From assembly GCA_026419775.2 (NCBI GenBank), contig JAOPGA020000657.1, forward strand, positions 1 through 64,000: DNA of 64,000 nucleotides. The letters are read 5' to 3'. Source of the DNA: Acrasis kona (Eukaryota; Heterolobosea; Eutetramitea; Acrasida; Acrasidae). The notes beneath the pieces are model-generated. The model saw only the letters and a list, made by a program, of their open reading frames with translations. It did no database searches and had not been told where the DNA came from. Numbering within the stretch: the first letter of the stretch is position 1; the number at the start of each line of letters is the position of its first letter. This document shows, one piece after another, positions 12,152 to 22,515 of this stretch. The translations under genes and the position numbers were made by a program.

Positions 12152-15100
12152 ATGGAACAAGCCACGTGTGACCTGCATTTGGACCTTGACGAGGAAGAAG
12201 AGGCTCTTTTGTGCACCCCAGTGGATATTAAAACATGTTGTTTTGAAGAGCAAGAGAAAAGGGTGTTGAAAGAGATTAACATACAAAGTGAAAAAAACAT
12301 TATTCGGAAAAAGCAAGCAAAGCAACCATCACCCTCAAAACCAAGTGCACCTGCTGGACTATCAATGGATCGTCAAGTTAAATTCTCATCGCTTTGCGAC
12401 ATGTTCGAAAAATCTCTAGATAAAACACATAATGAAAGGCTCCAACTCATCACAAAACTATGGAAATCGATCAAAGGTCATGACTATTATCCATTTATGA
12501 GATTGCTACTCCCACAACTTGATAAAGAGAGAATGGCATACGGACTCAAAGAGAGCAAGATAGCCTTGTATTTGATAGAAATTTTGTGTATAAAAGCTTC
12601 AAGCGAAGATGCCTTGAGATTGAAAAAGTGGAAGGACCCCTCACTTTCAAAGAAGACTGATGGAAATTGTTTTTCTGATACCGTTTACTCTGTTTTAAAC
12701 AAGAGAGGATGGTCCAATAAAAGTTCTAAAAAGTGTTTGTCTGTATTCGATGTTAATGATGCATTGGATGCTTTGTGCTCCGCGACTGAAGTGTAAGTCA
12801 ACCCAATCAATAAACTGAAATAACAACATGCAGAGAAGCGAAGAAGAAGCACATTGTTTCTCTATTAACGAATATGACCTCACTTGAGTTCAAATGGTTG
12901 GTTCGAATTATTCTAAAGGATATGAGGTACGGAATGCAACACACAAGCATTCTTAAAGAATTCCACCCAAATGCAGTGGATGTGTGGAATGCATGTACAG
13001 ATCTTAAGCAAGTCACCAAAAACTGTTTGGACCCTAAATTCAAATTCACTGCATCGGTAAGTACAAACCTTCTTCTGGTTGATTATTAATTTAATACTAG
13101 AAGATACAAATCTTCCAAGCATTCAAGCCAATGCTGGCTTCGTTAGCTAATCCGGATAAATTATCAGACATGCTATGTACAAATGATCTAGTTGTTGAGC
13201 CAAAGTATGATGGTGAGAGGATCACCATTCATAAATCAGATAACACAATTAAATACTTTACTCGCAATTCAAAAGACTATACAGAGTTATACGGTCACAA
13301 GTTCAACCGCACGATAATGAAGTGTGTAAAAATCAAAGAGTAATAATTTTTTTTAACAAGAATAACACATGTATAGTTGCATACTTGATGGAGAAATGCT
13401 GGTCTATAGTAAAGACCTTGGTGGATTTAAGGAATTTGGTCACAATCGTACCTTTGGTAAGCACATTATTAAGAAATTATTAATAACCTTTGCTCAGCAT
13501 TATCGGATGAAAACAACACCCAAGAGAATTTTTGCTACATGGTTTTTGATGTTCTTCATGCAAATGGTAGTGACGTACTAGCGGAAACACTTAGCAAGAG
13601 AAGAAGGCTCCTGGACAAGATTCTAACCACACAAGAACATGAACTAGAAATCGTGCCTCAAATGAGCGTAACCACTCAGAGTGACATTTATAAAGCTCTT
13701 GATGATGCCATTCTTAATCGGTTCGTAACATTCTTCGTTCGTTTTTAACATTTCTAGTGAAGAAGGAATCATTATCAAAAACACATCAAGCGCATATCAA
13801 CCAGGAGAAAGAAAAAACAATTGGATCAAACTAAAACCAGATCATGTGGATGGAATGGGAGAGACTTTGGATATGGTCATCGTTGGTGGTTACTTTGGAA
13901 CAAAATTCAATCGCAAGTCAGTGTCACATTTTCTACTTGCCGTTCGTGGTCATGGACAAGACGATTACTATACATGTTGCAAAGTCGGTAGCGGCTACAC
14001 AAGTTCAGAGCTCATTCAACTCCAAAGTGCACTAGAACCCCATTGGATCAAATTCAACAAATCAGACGTTCCCAAGTTCTTTTGTGGATGGGTCCCTCAG
14101 TCCGGAGAAATTCCTGATGTCTACATTGAACCCATTCACTCCAAAGTATTAGAAGTCAAAGCATTTAGCATCACGGAGACCACAAAGTTCAAAACTGGTT
14201 ACACGCTGCGCTTCCCACGTGTCAAGCGCATCAGGGACGATAAGAATTTTGATCATTGTAATACTTTTTCGGAGTTATCGGAGTTGGTCAACAATCCCAC
14301 GAGAAGAACAGCATCAAGCCTAACCTCGATCAAAGGAGATCGCGGAAGCAAGAGAAAGCAAAGAAGCGAAGCTGCAGCGGAACCACGCAAACGATTGAAA
14401 ACTAGTGTGATTAGCAGTTGTCATGACACGGATACGTCAAACATCAAGAAGGAAGGAAAAGCATTCGTAGGAAAGGAATTCGTGGTGCTGAGCGGCGATG
14501 CAGAGAATACAAAAGAACAGTTGGAAAGATTAATCGTCAAGCATGGCGGAACAAAAGTCCAGAACCCAAGCGAAAGGACATGGTTAATCGTCGCACATGA
14601 AGTTACTTTGAAGGTGATTAATTTGGTGGAGGCTGTGAAGAGCGGAAAGAGTCGTTATGGAGATAAGGACGTTGTACATTGCTCGTGGATTGTTGATTCG
14701 GCAAAGCAAGACAAGGCGCTTCCCTTACATCCCCGATACATGGTGCACACATCAAAAATCACAAATGATCGATTCTTGTTGGAGATGGACAAATATCAAG
14801 ATTCTTATCAAGAGGAGAGCACTTTGATTTCAATTAAAAAAAGTTTTGAAAATGTATTAAAAATTGAAAAGGATTTAATAAAGCCCTTGACGATCGATCA
14901 GATCAATGTCGTGAATCAAAAGTATAAACTTGGTCCAAATTCTTGTTTGTTCTTGAGAGGGTGTGTGTTTTATTTTGATGATCAGTTGGAAGATGAAATG
15001 TTGTGTCTGAAGATTAAGCTGTATGGTGGAACCATATCTAATGCGAATAACAATCAAGTCACGCATGTCGTGGTGAGGCATAGGGAACAAAGAAGCGATA

Positions 15101-15153
15101 AGGTTGTGGATAAAAGTTGGTTGCTAAATGTAATAAAGAATAAAAAGCTTTAA
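12152..15153 (+). CDS. LIG4: DNA ligase IV
   Basis: ATP-dependent ligase that seals double-strand breaks in non-homologous end joining, with XRCC4 as usual partner. Six exons: 12152-12792, 12834-13056, 13101-13339, 13377-13456, 13498-13720, 13758-15153, giving 933 residues (human 911). The N-terminal DNA-binding domain has the EFKWLVRIILKDM signature. The adenylation motif I is EPKYDGER with the nucleotide-accepting lysine at about residue 323, followed by the FTRN, LDGEM, EGIIIK and WIKLKP motifs. The oligonucleotide-fold domain has VIVGGYFG and SHFLLAV. Tandem BRCT domains follow a basic linker (from about residue 700). The start is the first ATG in the open frame. All introns are 37-44 nt. 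Confidence 0.93.
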
Positions 15154-15199
15154 TGTTTGAAAGAGAATAAAGCTATTTTAATAATTGTTACATATTTCA

Positions 15200-15685
15200 T
15201 TAGAACCAGTGAGGGTTAATAAACTTCACAACCTCCGGTATCAAAGACAATTTTTCATCTGATAAAATGTGCTCGAGGTATCCATTGAAGGCATCTATGC
15301 GTTCTTTGATTGTCTCCGGCGCGTTCTTGTATAAATAACTTTTGGCAGGAAATGGTACCTGTTCTAATTCTGGGTTCGATTTGATAAGCTGAAGTAGTCA
15401 AATAATGTGATCTAAAAATGTACGTACCTCATTGTGCAAGTTCAAAAAATCATTGTATCTTTTTTCGATCACGTAGGATTTCTTCAAACTTGGTTCAACT
15501 TTGATGTGATAAAATGTTATTCCTTCCTCGTTCGTGTTTGTATCAGTGATAACTGCCTTTGTTCGGGATCCAGATTGTATTTCATCGCTTTGCTCTTCGT
15601 CGTCTTGGTTGGATGTAAGTCTTGTCGCTATATTCGAGGGGTAGTAACTTGTCTTATACATGACGAGGTCATCTTCTTCGGACAT
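15200..15685 (-). CDS. Small PX-domain (sorting nexin-like) protein
   Basis: Two exons (15428-15685, 15200-15388; intron 15389-15427) encode 148 residues, mostly one PX domain, which binds phosphoinositides on endosomes. Seen: an acidic N-terminal tail, ITFYHIKVEPSLKKSY, the RYNDFLNLHNEL helix with the phosphate-contacting Arg-Tyr, the VPFPAKSYL loop in place of the usual PPKK, and a C-terminal RIDAFNGYLEHIL helix. No BAR or other domain is present, so it resembles short sorting nexins such as SNX3, though I cannot assign an orthologue. Its 3' end lies 46 bases from that of LIG4. Confidence 0.82.
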
Positions 15686-15841
15686 TTTTGTTTTTACAAA
15701 GATTAAAAGAACCTTCTAACTAATAACATTCAAAATGTTCTTGAGAACTTAGAGACAATGACCAGTTGAATATTGAAACGATAGGTAATGGCCACCACAA
15801 ATCTCAATCATAATAAAAGTAAAATACAGAATTAATATTTT

Positions 15842-16723
15842 TTATTGTTGATTGGGCATCTCTTTCACGTCTGTTTTACATATAGGACACGTACTGTTCG
15901 ATAATAGCCATTTATCTATGCATGGAACGTGGAACAGGTGAAGGCAAGGTAAACGTCTGACTTCATCTTGTTCCTTAAATTCATCAAAACAAATCATACA
16001 TTCCTTGTTATCTTGTGGCACCTGTTCGAGATTTTCAATTTTAAATTTAATAGATGTGCCCTCAATCTGATCTTGCGATGCACCTTTATTTACAAAACCC
16101 ATTCTTTCTTGCAATTGCAAAATCTCTTCATAAGATCCCAAGTCGTCACCGCCAGCTCCTTCATCGCCATACTCTCTGCGTATGAAGATTTGAGGGCCGT
16201 TGGGGTTGCGTGGAACGAAAAATGGATTTGGTGTACCGAAAGGAAAAAATTCGTCTTCAAATGTAGGTGGATCTAAGTCGGGATGACTTCTTCTTGGGCG
16301 TCCGAGAAAATAATGAAGAGGATTAAACATGCCCGTTTCCTCCTCGTCTTCGTCCTCCTCGGGGTACTGTATGTTGTTGGGTGCATTAAACAAACCAAAA
16401 GGATTTTGAGGTTGCTCCAATCTCCTCCTTTGTGATTGGATTTGTCTGATTTCGCTTAATTGATCTTCCAAGCGTTGTTGTGGTGTTGGTTGTTGTTCCG
16501 CGCTTAGAAGCTCATTTTCGCGATCGAATTCTGCCTGTAGCCTTCTTGCGTACTCTTCATCAGTCAGTGCTTCTTCATTGGTTTGCTCTGTGCTTTGCCG
16601 TGATTCTAATTGTATATGTTGTTCTGGTTCCCGTAAAGTTCGTGAGGGGGTACTTATATGTTGATTGTGCTCATTTTGATATCTTCTAGCTTGCTCTTGT
16701 CTATACTGCTGCAATTGATTCAT
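15842..16723 (-). CDS. RING-H2 E3 ubiquitin ligase
   Basis: A single exon, 293 residues. A glutamine- and charge-rich N-terminus contains DEEYARRLQAEFDRE, which resembles a ubiquitin-interacting helix. The C-terminal 45 residues are a RING-H2 finger: CMICFDEF, then LPCLHLFHVPC, then CPICK, with the Cys/His spacing intact. It predicts an E2-dependent ubiquitin ligase, possibly ubiquitin-binding. There is no transmembrane segment. The start ATG lies 59 bases from the start of the divergent RhoGEF gene. Confidence 0.87.
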   Translation of the reverse strand: MNQLQQYRQEQARRYQNEHNQHISTPSRTLREPEQHIQLESRQSTEQTNEEALTDEEYARRLQAEFDRENELLSAEQQPTPQQRLEDQLSEIRQIQSQRRRLEQPQNPFGLFNAPNNIQYPEEDEDEEETGMFNPLHYFLGRPRRSHPDLDPPTFEDEFFPFGTPNPFFVPRNPNGPQIFIRREYGDEGAGGDDLGSYEEILQLQERMGFVNKGASQDQIEGTSIKFKIENLEQVPQDNKECMICFDEFKEQDEVRRLPCLHLFHVPCIDKWLLSNSTCPICKTDVKEMPNQQ

Positions 16724-16782
16724 TGTTGTGTTGTTTTTCTATTTTAATCTTGATTACAACCACATTTGTTACAACCAAATCG

Positions 16783-18561
16783 ATGGTCAATCTGAAAGAC
16801 CTATTATTCAAACTCAAAGCCTCGTCAATGTGGAGTTATATCGCTGAGTATTTTGTTGAGAGTAGTAGAATAAGTATTGGTATCATAGTTGCTGTGTCTG
16901 TTGTCATTGTTGGAGTTGCAACAAAACCGTTCAAAAAATTTTGGAGAAGCAAAGCAGAAACAGATCAGAAGCATAATAAAATGAAAAATAAAGAGTTCGA
17001 AAAAATCACACTTGAGACTGCTAAACCCACACACGAACAAACTATACCAGCACCCACATTATCGACAATAGATTCGATTGACGAGGTTCAAACTAATATT
17101 ATTCAGGACACCATACCTGAGATATGTGAGTCGGAACCAATTATATCAATAGTTGATCAAATCATTGAGCCACAGCAGGATAATGTGCATACAGAGGAGC
17201 CAGCAATTGTAGTTGTGGAGCCGACAGATCATATAAAAGTAAATAATGCTACAGTGAATGAAAAGGTCGCAGAGACTAGTACCATACATGAGGAAGTGAA
17301 TTCCCCCGAAGATGTTGACCAAGAAGATTTATCAAGCGAAAGCTACTACGACGGTAACAATTATTATAATTCAAATGCTTTAACTATGATTAGACGAGAC
17401 TGATTACACAATAAACTCTCCCACAACTGATTTATTGGAAGAGGAATCGGGAGACGTACTTGTAGATAGAAAAACAAAAAGACATTACATAATAGAGGAG
17501 TTCTTAGACACGGAAAGGGCCTATGTTAACGGTCTAAGTTTACTAGTTAATTCGTATATACATCCACTCAGAAAATCACATCAAAAATACAACATCAGTT
17601 CTGATTTTGTAGAAAAAGCTTTTAGCGAGGTTGATATCATTTACAACGTTAATAAAATGTTTCTCGAGGAGCTAGAATTAGCTACGCATGATATAGAGGC
17701 TGAGGGAATAGAAACTAAGCTATCTGATATCATCATAAAGCTATCTCAGGGCTTTTAAGCTATATGTACCATTCATTAATCAATACAAAAACACAACAAA
17801 CATGTTGAGGTCAGAGTTGAAGAAGAACAATGCCTTCAGAAGGTTTTTAGATGACACGATGATTGATTTGGAAAAGAAAGGGCATAGAATATGCAAGCTA
17901 CAGTCGCTAATCATAACACCTATTCAAGTAAATCATTATTTTTAACAAGGCAAGTAACACTGAAAAGAGACTTCCAAGATATAGATTACTGTTAGATAGC
18001 ATGGTTAAGTGTTTTGACAAGAGCAATCTAGAGGCATATACAAAGCTTGAAACAGCTTTGAAATCCATAAGTGATGTGGCAATGTATTGCAATAACAAGG
18101 AACTTGAAGTTGATAATGACAGAAGAATCGTTGAGCTCAGCAGTAAACTAGGAGCTGCTAATCTTTTAAAACCAGGAAGGAAATTTGTACAAGAGTGGCA
18201 AGACGTTTTTTATTTTAGACAAAATGGGAAAATTGCGACTTGCAATTTATATTTATTTAATAATCTTTTGGTAATCGATAAGAAGAATCTCTTCAAGAGA
18301 CCGGTCAATATCAAAGTAGATTCAAAACTAGACGTTCAATATAATCCAGACGATGATAAGGTTATAAAATTAAAACCTGGCACCCTTGATGTCAAGTTGA
18401 TCAAGAAGGGTTTCTCTTTCCTACAGAAGCAGCAACAGCAACTAACTACGAGAGAAATTTTAATAAAGTTCAATGAAGTCAAAGACAGCAGTGATTTTTA
18501 CAGACTTTTGGTTTTTCACACCACACCAAACAAGAACAGAAGAACAGAGTCACTCAAATAA
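16783..18561 (+). CDS. Membrane-anchored RhoGEF (DH-PH) protein
   Basis: Exons 16783-17353, 17394-17927 and 17968-18561 give about 565 residues. Residues about 30-47 form a hydrophobic helix, followed by KKFW and a long acidic linker. The DH domain (from about residue 225) shows EEFLDTERAYVNGL, NAFRRFLDDTMID, and TPIQRLPRYRLLLD; the last is the hallmark GEF helix and spans the 17927/17968 junction. A PH domain follows (VFYFRQNGKIATCNLYLFNNLLVI). DH-PH proteins load Rho GTPases with GTP. One surplus base near 17750-17757 puts a TAA in frame in the middle of the DH domain, at GGC TTT TAA G; the protein resumes as KLYVPFINQY one base on. The upstream codon is TTG, so the ATG at 16783 was chosen. 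Confidence 0.83.
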
Positions 18562-19054
18562 ATTATGAAATTTAATCACTAATGCTGTTATTATGTACCT
18601 TGTCAACAAGTTCTTGGATTGAAAAGCATGAGTACAACACCGAAATGAATTGAATTTTTATTTGTGAATTAGCCTCGTCAAAGGAGTGCTATAGAAGGGA
18701 AATTTGACTAGTATTGGTAGTCCTTTTGTGGTCGGAATTGTAGGTGAATGTGGTTCTGCGAATTGGTGGTCATTTGACATCTGCTAGTCCGTTATGTTTT
18801 ACTTTGAATAAAAAGTTGTGATGTTTATCTTTGATTTCCAATCTCACGACACTATGTTTGATTGATTACTAATTAATAATTTCCTCCTTATCGATTCATC
18901 AGATTCTTGATGTGTCTTTGTTACCATGGTGATAAGTCAAGGTAAGGTTAGAAAAGTCGAATTGGATTGTCGGGCTTAGAATCCGTAATATTTGTGGTTG
19001 ACCTTTGACTTACAACATTAGCAAAGTTTACTAGCTAACCGTTCGTGTCCGAAG
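18562..19054. other. Intergenic spacer, RhoGEF to SNARE
   Basis: 493 bases of AT-rich sequence between two genes on the same strand. It should contain the RhoGEF polyadenylation region and the SNARE promoter. No further gene or repeat was seen. Confidence 0.6.
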
Positions 19055-19869
19055 ATGCCAGACATCGAATACTATGAGGACGAGATTAGGGACCTAGAAA
19101 AAGATATCAATAAAACTCTTTTAGCTATACGTAAAGTAAAGGAGAATGAAAAGCAGCAGGTGAGCGAGCTCTCAACATAGAAATAAACATTTCATAGAAA
19201 GTTCTAGAAGCTGACGAAAAACTAAAAAAGTTGAAAAAGGCTAATAAAAAGTACGCAGCCGCCATAAAAGACCATCCGGACAAAGGCAATTACTCTGATG
19301 CGAAAAAAGAGCACAAGAACGAGTATAGAAAGCTTGAAACTCACTTGGAAGACATGAAGAGTGAAATCAGTCGCAACACCCTGATGGGAGGAGATGAACC
19401 TCCTAAAGAAGAGAAAAAGGAAAAGAAGAAGAAGGGGAGCGAAGTAAGAGAGGTCACTACCAATCCAAGAACAGGAAAAGTGAAAGTTAAAGACAAGGAG
19501 CTGGAAGATGAACTTTTCAAAGAGATTTATGAGATGCAAGGAGAGTCCCTCAAAATCGTGCAGAGGCTGATTGCTAAAGCTGATGACACAATAGATGTCG
19601 CTCAAGAAAGTGCCGAAATGTTAAAGAAGCAGAGGGAACAACTTGTTAGAATTGACGAGAAGATGGATGAGTTAGGATCCAACATTACCAGAGGAAGAAA
19701 AGAAATTGTTTCCTTCATGAGAAAGTTAGCCACGGACAAGGTGATTATGCTCATCATTATTTTGATTGTACTGGGTATCATAGGTCTCATCATTTGGAGA
19801 ATCGTGGTTGCAGTTTTACCAAAGAGCACCCCTGCTCCAACCACACCAGCAACTCCAACACCAACATAA
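19055..19869 (+). CDS. Qb-SNARE, NPSN/Vti1-like
   Basis: Exons 19055-19159 and 19198-19869 encode 258 residues. The N-terminal half is a charged coiled coil. The SNARE motif covers about residues 155-220 (SLKIVQRLIAKADDTIDVAQ, then KKQREQLVRIDEKMDEL), with the zero-layer glutamine in KKQREQL. FMRKLATDK precedes a C-terminal transmembrane helix and a short Pro/Thr tail. The motif and the RKLATDK junction look most like novel plant SNAREs (NPSN), which act in plasma-membrane and cytokinetic fusion; a Vti1-type role is an alternative. A Lys-rich stretch (about residues 115-130) interrupts the linker. Confidence 0.78.
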
Positions 19870-19992
19870 GAGAGAACAAAAAACAACAAAAATAAAATTT
19901 ACAAATTTGATATTTTTTTATTTTATATCAACAAACAATAGAAAACAAGAATAATGATGTCAATCACAAAACAAACACTCATAAAAGGAACC

Positions 19993-21240
19993 TTAGGCGC
20001 TCTTCAACAATTGCTCGACGGCAGATAACTTGCCCTCCACTGTCTTGAGCTCCTGAACAAAGTGGTCGACTTCCTCTTGTAGCTTCAAGATGCGGTCGTC
20101 TGCAGTTTGCTTGAAGGTTTGCTCGGCGGTTAATTGTTTTTGGAGGAATTGCTCTTGTTGCTTGACGCGATCCAATTCATCAGTTAATTTTTGGATGCGC
20201 TCCTCGCGAGCCTTGCAGCGCTCTTGTTCGGCATTCAATCCTTGGCTGACTTGGTGTTGTTGGTGGCGCAAGTAGTTCAAATCGCTCACCAATCTTGCCT
20301 TCTCTGCAGAGTATTGCAAGTCCTCGGCATCTTGTTGCTTGACTGGCTCTTGCTTTTGAGCAACTTGTTGTTGTTGCTGTTGCTGTTGTTGTTGTTGTGG
20401 TGCAGGTGATGATGATGATGATGCATCCTCTTGAACGGGTGATGAAACTTGAACCTCTTGTTTGGTCTTGCGTGGTTTGTTCTTCTTTTCTGGTTTCTCA
20501 TTCTTTTGGACGGCTGGTTGTTGTTGTTGTTGTTCGACTGGAGTGGATGGTGCCTGTGAGTCAGTCTTCTTGGCAACAACATTCTTGTAGGTCGTGGTGG
20601 TCGCTGATGGAGCTGGCTTGCTTGATGCGGTCTTTGCACGAGTGCTTGATGGTGTTTGGCCCCATCCGTACCTGTATCTGTCAATCTCTGGGCATATGGC
20701 GGATGGCAACTTGTTCTTTGCCAATCTCAAGCTCAAGTTGTCCAACAATGAATACACTTCGTCCTTGTTTCTTAGGGTCTTCAAGGCATTCTCTGCGCTT
20801 GAGCGATCCACAAAGGTTGCATTCACAGTGGTGTCATTGTGTTCGAAACCTTCGATGGCTCCGAAAGACTCAAGGGTTTGTCTCAAGTAGAACAAACGTT
20901 GTTCCTTCAATTTATCTTGCATGGCTGATCCGGCTAGATCCTCCAAGTAGACCTTATCGATTTGAACTGTTCTTGAATCTCTGGCTGGTCTTTCTTCGCC
21001 ATCTCTTCTTGGGCCTCTGGCACCAGTGCGAAGGTCGCCACTGGAACGGTTTCTATCTCTTCTTTCAGAGTTGTACTGACGTTCGCCGTTGTTGTTGTTG
21101 CTGTCGGAGCCGTCTCTTCTTGGGCCGGATCCTCTTCCACGTGGTGCGCGTTTTCCTTCCTCACCGTTTTGGTTTGTGGACGCGTTTTGTCCTCCGCTTT
21201 GTGATCGTGAGTGTTGTTGAGTGGTTTCGACTTGCGACAT
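19993..21240 (-). CDS. Low-complexity RNA-binding-like protein with polyglutamine and coiled coil
   Basis: A single exon, 415 residues. N-terminal 95 residues are rich in RGG/RR, S and N, typical of RNA-associated disordered regions. Residues about 95-180 have a pattern like a divergent RRM (YLEDL..., then LESFGAIEGFEHNDTTVNA, then SSAENALKTL). The middle is P/S/T/K rich with Q runs, including one of 11 glutamines. The last 110 residues are a heptad-patterned coiled coil. The combination suggests an RNP granule or mRNA-associated protein, but I recognise no orthologue. Confidence 0.72.
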   Translation of the reverse strand: MSQVETTQQHSRSQSGGQNASTNQNGEEGKRAPRGRGSGPRRDGSDSNNNNGERQYNSERRDRNRSSGDLRTGARGPRRDGEERPARDSRTVQIDKVYLEDLAGSAMQDKLKEQRLFYLRQTLESFGAIEGFEHNDTTVNATFVDRSSAENALKTLRNKDEVYSLLDNLSLRLAKNKLPSAICPEIDRYRYGWGQTPSSTRAKTASSKPAPSATTTTYKNVVAKKTDSQAPSTPVEQQQQQPAVQKNEKPEKKNKPRKTKQEVQVSSPVQEDASSSSSPAPQQQQQQQQQQQVAQKQEPVKQQDAEDLQYSAEKARLVSDLNYLRHQQHQVSQGLNAEQERCKAREERIQKLTDELDRVKQQEQFLQKQLTAEQTFKQTADDRILKLQEEVDHFVQELKTVEGKLSAVEQLLKSA

Positions 21241-21736
21241 TAGTTTGTTGGGTTGACCGTCAGTCAGTTATCTGGTTTGTTCGTGATTTCACAATGAGAA
21301 CACATTTATACTCAACCAGGTTATCCAACCGGAAGAGAGAGCTTTTTAGGAATAATTACAATCACTAAGGAAGCATTATTATTCAAATTATGAGAGCTTG
21401 TTCCTTCCGGTGAACTATAAGTAATAATTGAGAGTACCTGTTCCCACCAGATTTAAACTGATTAAGAACCGTTTTAAAAAGACTAAACTCCTCAACAATC
21501 ATCATTTTATGAAGTATATCTGTGATAGTTAAGAGATTGAATTTAAATGGCCATGCTTTCGATTTTAAAGTCTGCTATAGGTGTCAATAATTATAATTAA
21601 TATTACTGACTCATTATGTACGTGGATCTTAGGCTTGGACTCTAGTTTTATTGTGTTCGGAGTATCACTTAAACAATGAGCGGTAATGACTGCTCCACTA
21701 TAGATTGTAATTAATAATCCATATTTGTGCAAAAAG
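21241..21736. other. Divergent intergenic spacer
   Basis: 496 bases between two divergent starts, AT-rich, presumed to hold both promoters. No coding or RNA feature seen. Confidence 0.6.
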
Positions 21737-22378
21737 ATGAGCAGGGCAGACGAGGTGCAGATCAACTTTGGTAATGATGTGGAGCTCGCACACGACCTGA
21801 ACCCAATAGATAGTGTTTATCATTCTCATCCCAAGGGACAGGAAAGAGAAACTCTTACCCCTCAGGAGCCTATTGAACCACCACTCACTCCCAAACAGAA
21901 ATGGCAGAGAACCAAGTTGGTCGTTCGCATCATATATATTTCGATCACTTTGGTTGCTTGTCTTTTTGTCATAGTAAGTAGAAAACTCCATCACTTCTAA
22001 TTGTAGTAGATCATGAGTATACTTGCAATGGCTGTCGGAGGTCCAGCAAAGGCGGGGGTACCGGCACAGATAGCATTCTACATTCTCAACTCTTGCGTGG
22101 TTCTACTTTGTGTACTAATAGGATTACTCGAATTCGACTTTTGGTCTTGGTTAATGAACTATTTTAAGTTTGCCAAGTCGTATCTTTTGCGTTCCATTTT
22201 GATCATGTATGTTGGTGTCGCGTGCTACGGAAGTTGCGTAAATTATGCAAATGCGAGCTACCAAACAGCACAAGAAGTGAGCGCATACATTTTGTTTGGT
22301 GTTGGTGTATTACATTTTTTATTCGGTCTTCTATGCCTAGATTATATTTTCGGTCTAAACCGTTGGAACAAACAATAA
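21737..22378 (+). CDS. Four-transmembrane protein, COPI-associated/TVP15-like
   Basis: Exons 21737-21973 and 22010-22378 encode 201 residues. A polar N-terminus of about 60 residues precedes four hydrophobic helices. The third loop to fourth helix, FAKSYLLRSILIMYVGVACYG, fits the F-x-R-x-LYIFVG pattern of the COPI-associated family (TVP15/18 relatives), which are Golgi membrane proteins. The match is from pattern only. The intron, 36 nt, interrupts the first helix. Confidence 0.6.
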
Positions 22379-22515
22379 ATAGTAAACGTTATTTTATTTT
22401 ACTTTTGGTTGAGGTTAATTTAGTTAATAATGTAGGTGTGGTCCTTGAACTTGTAGTCGTTGATTTCTTCACAGGAATTCTAGTTTGTTATTTGCATGTA
22501 AAAAAGAATGTTGCC

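Noticed and set aside
3733-17757. Alternative genetic code to explain in-frame TGA and TAA
   Set aside because: TAA, TAG and TGA all end other genes normally, and the disrupted genes change frame at these sites rather than read through.
20397-21368. 323-codon plus-strand frame
   Set aside because: Antisense shadow of the Q-rich coiled-coil gene; residues reflect the complement of its repeats (poly-Leu, Cys and Trp runs).
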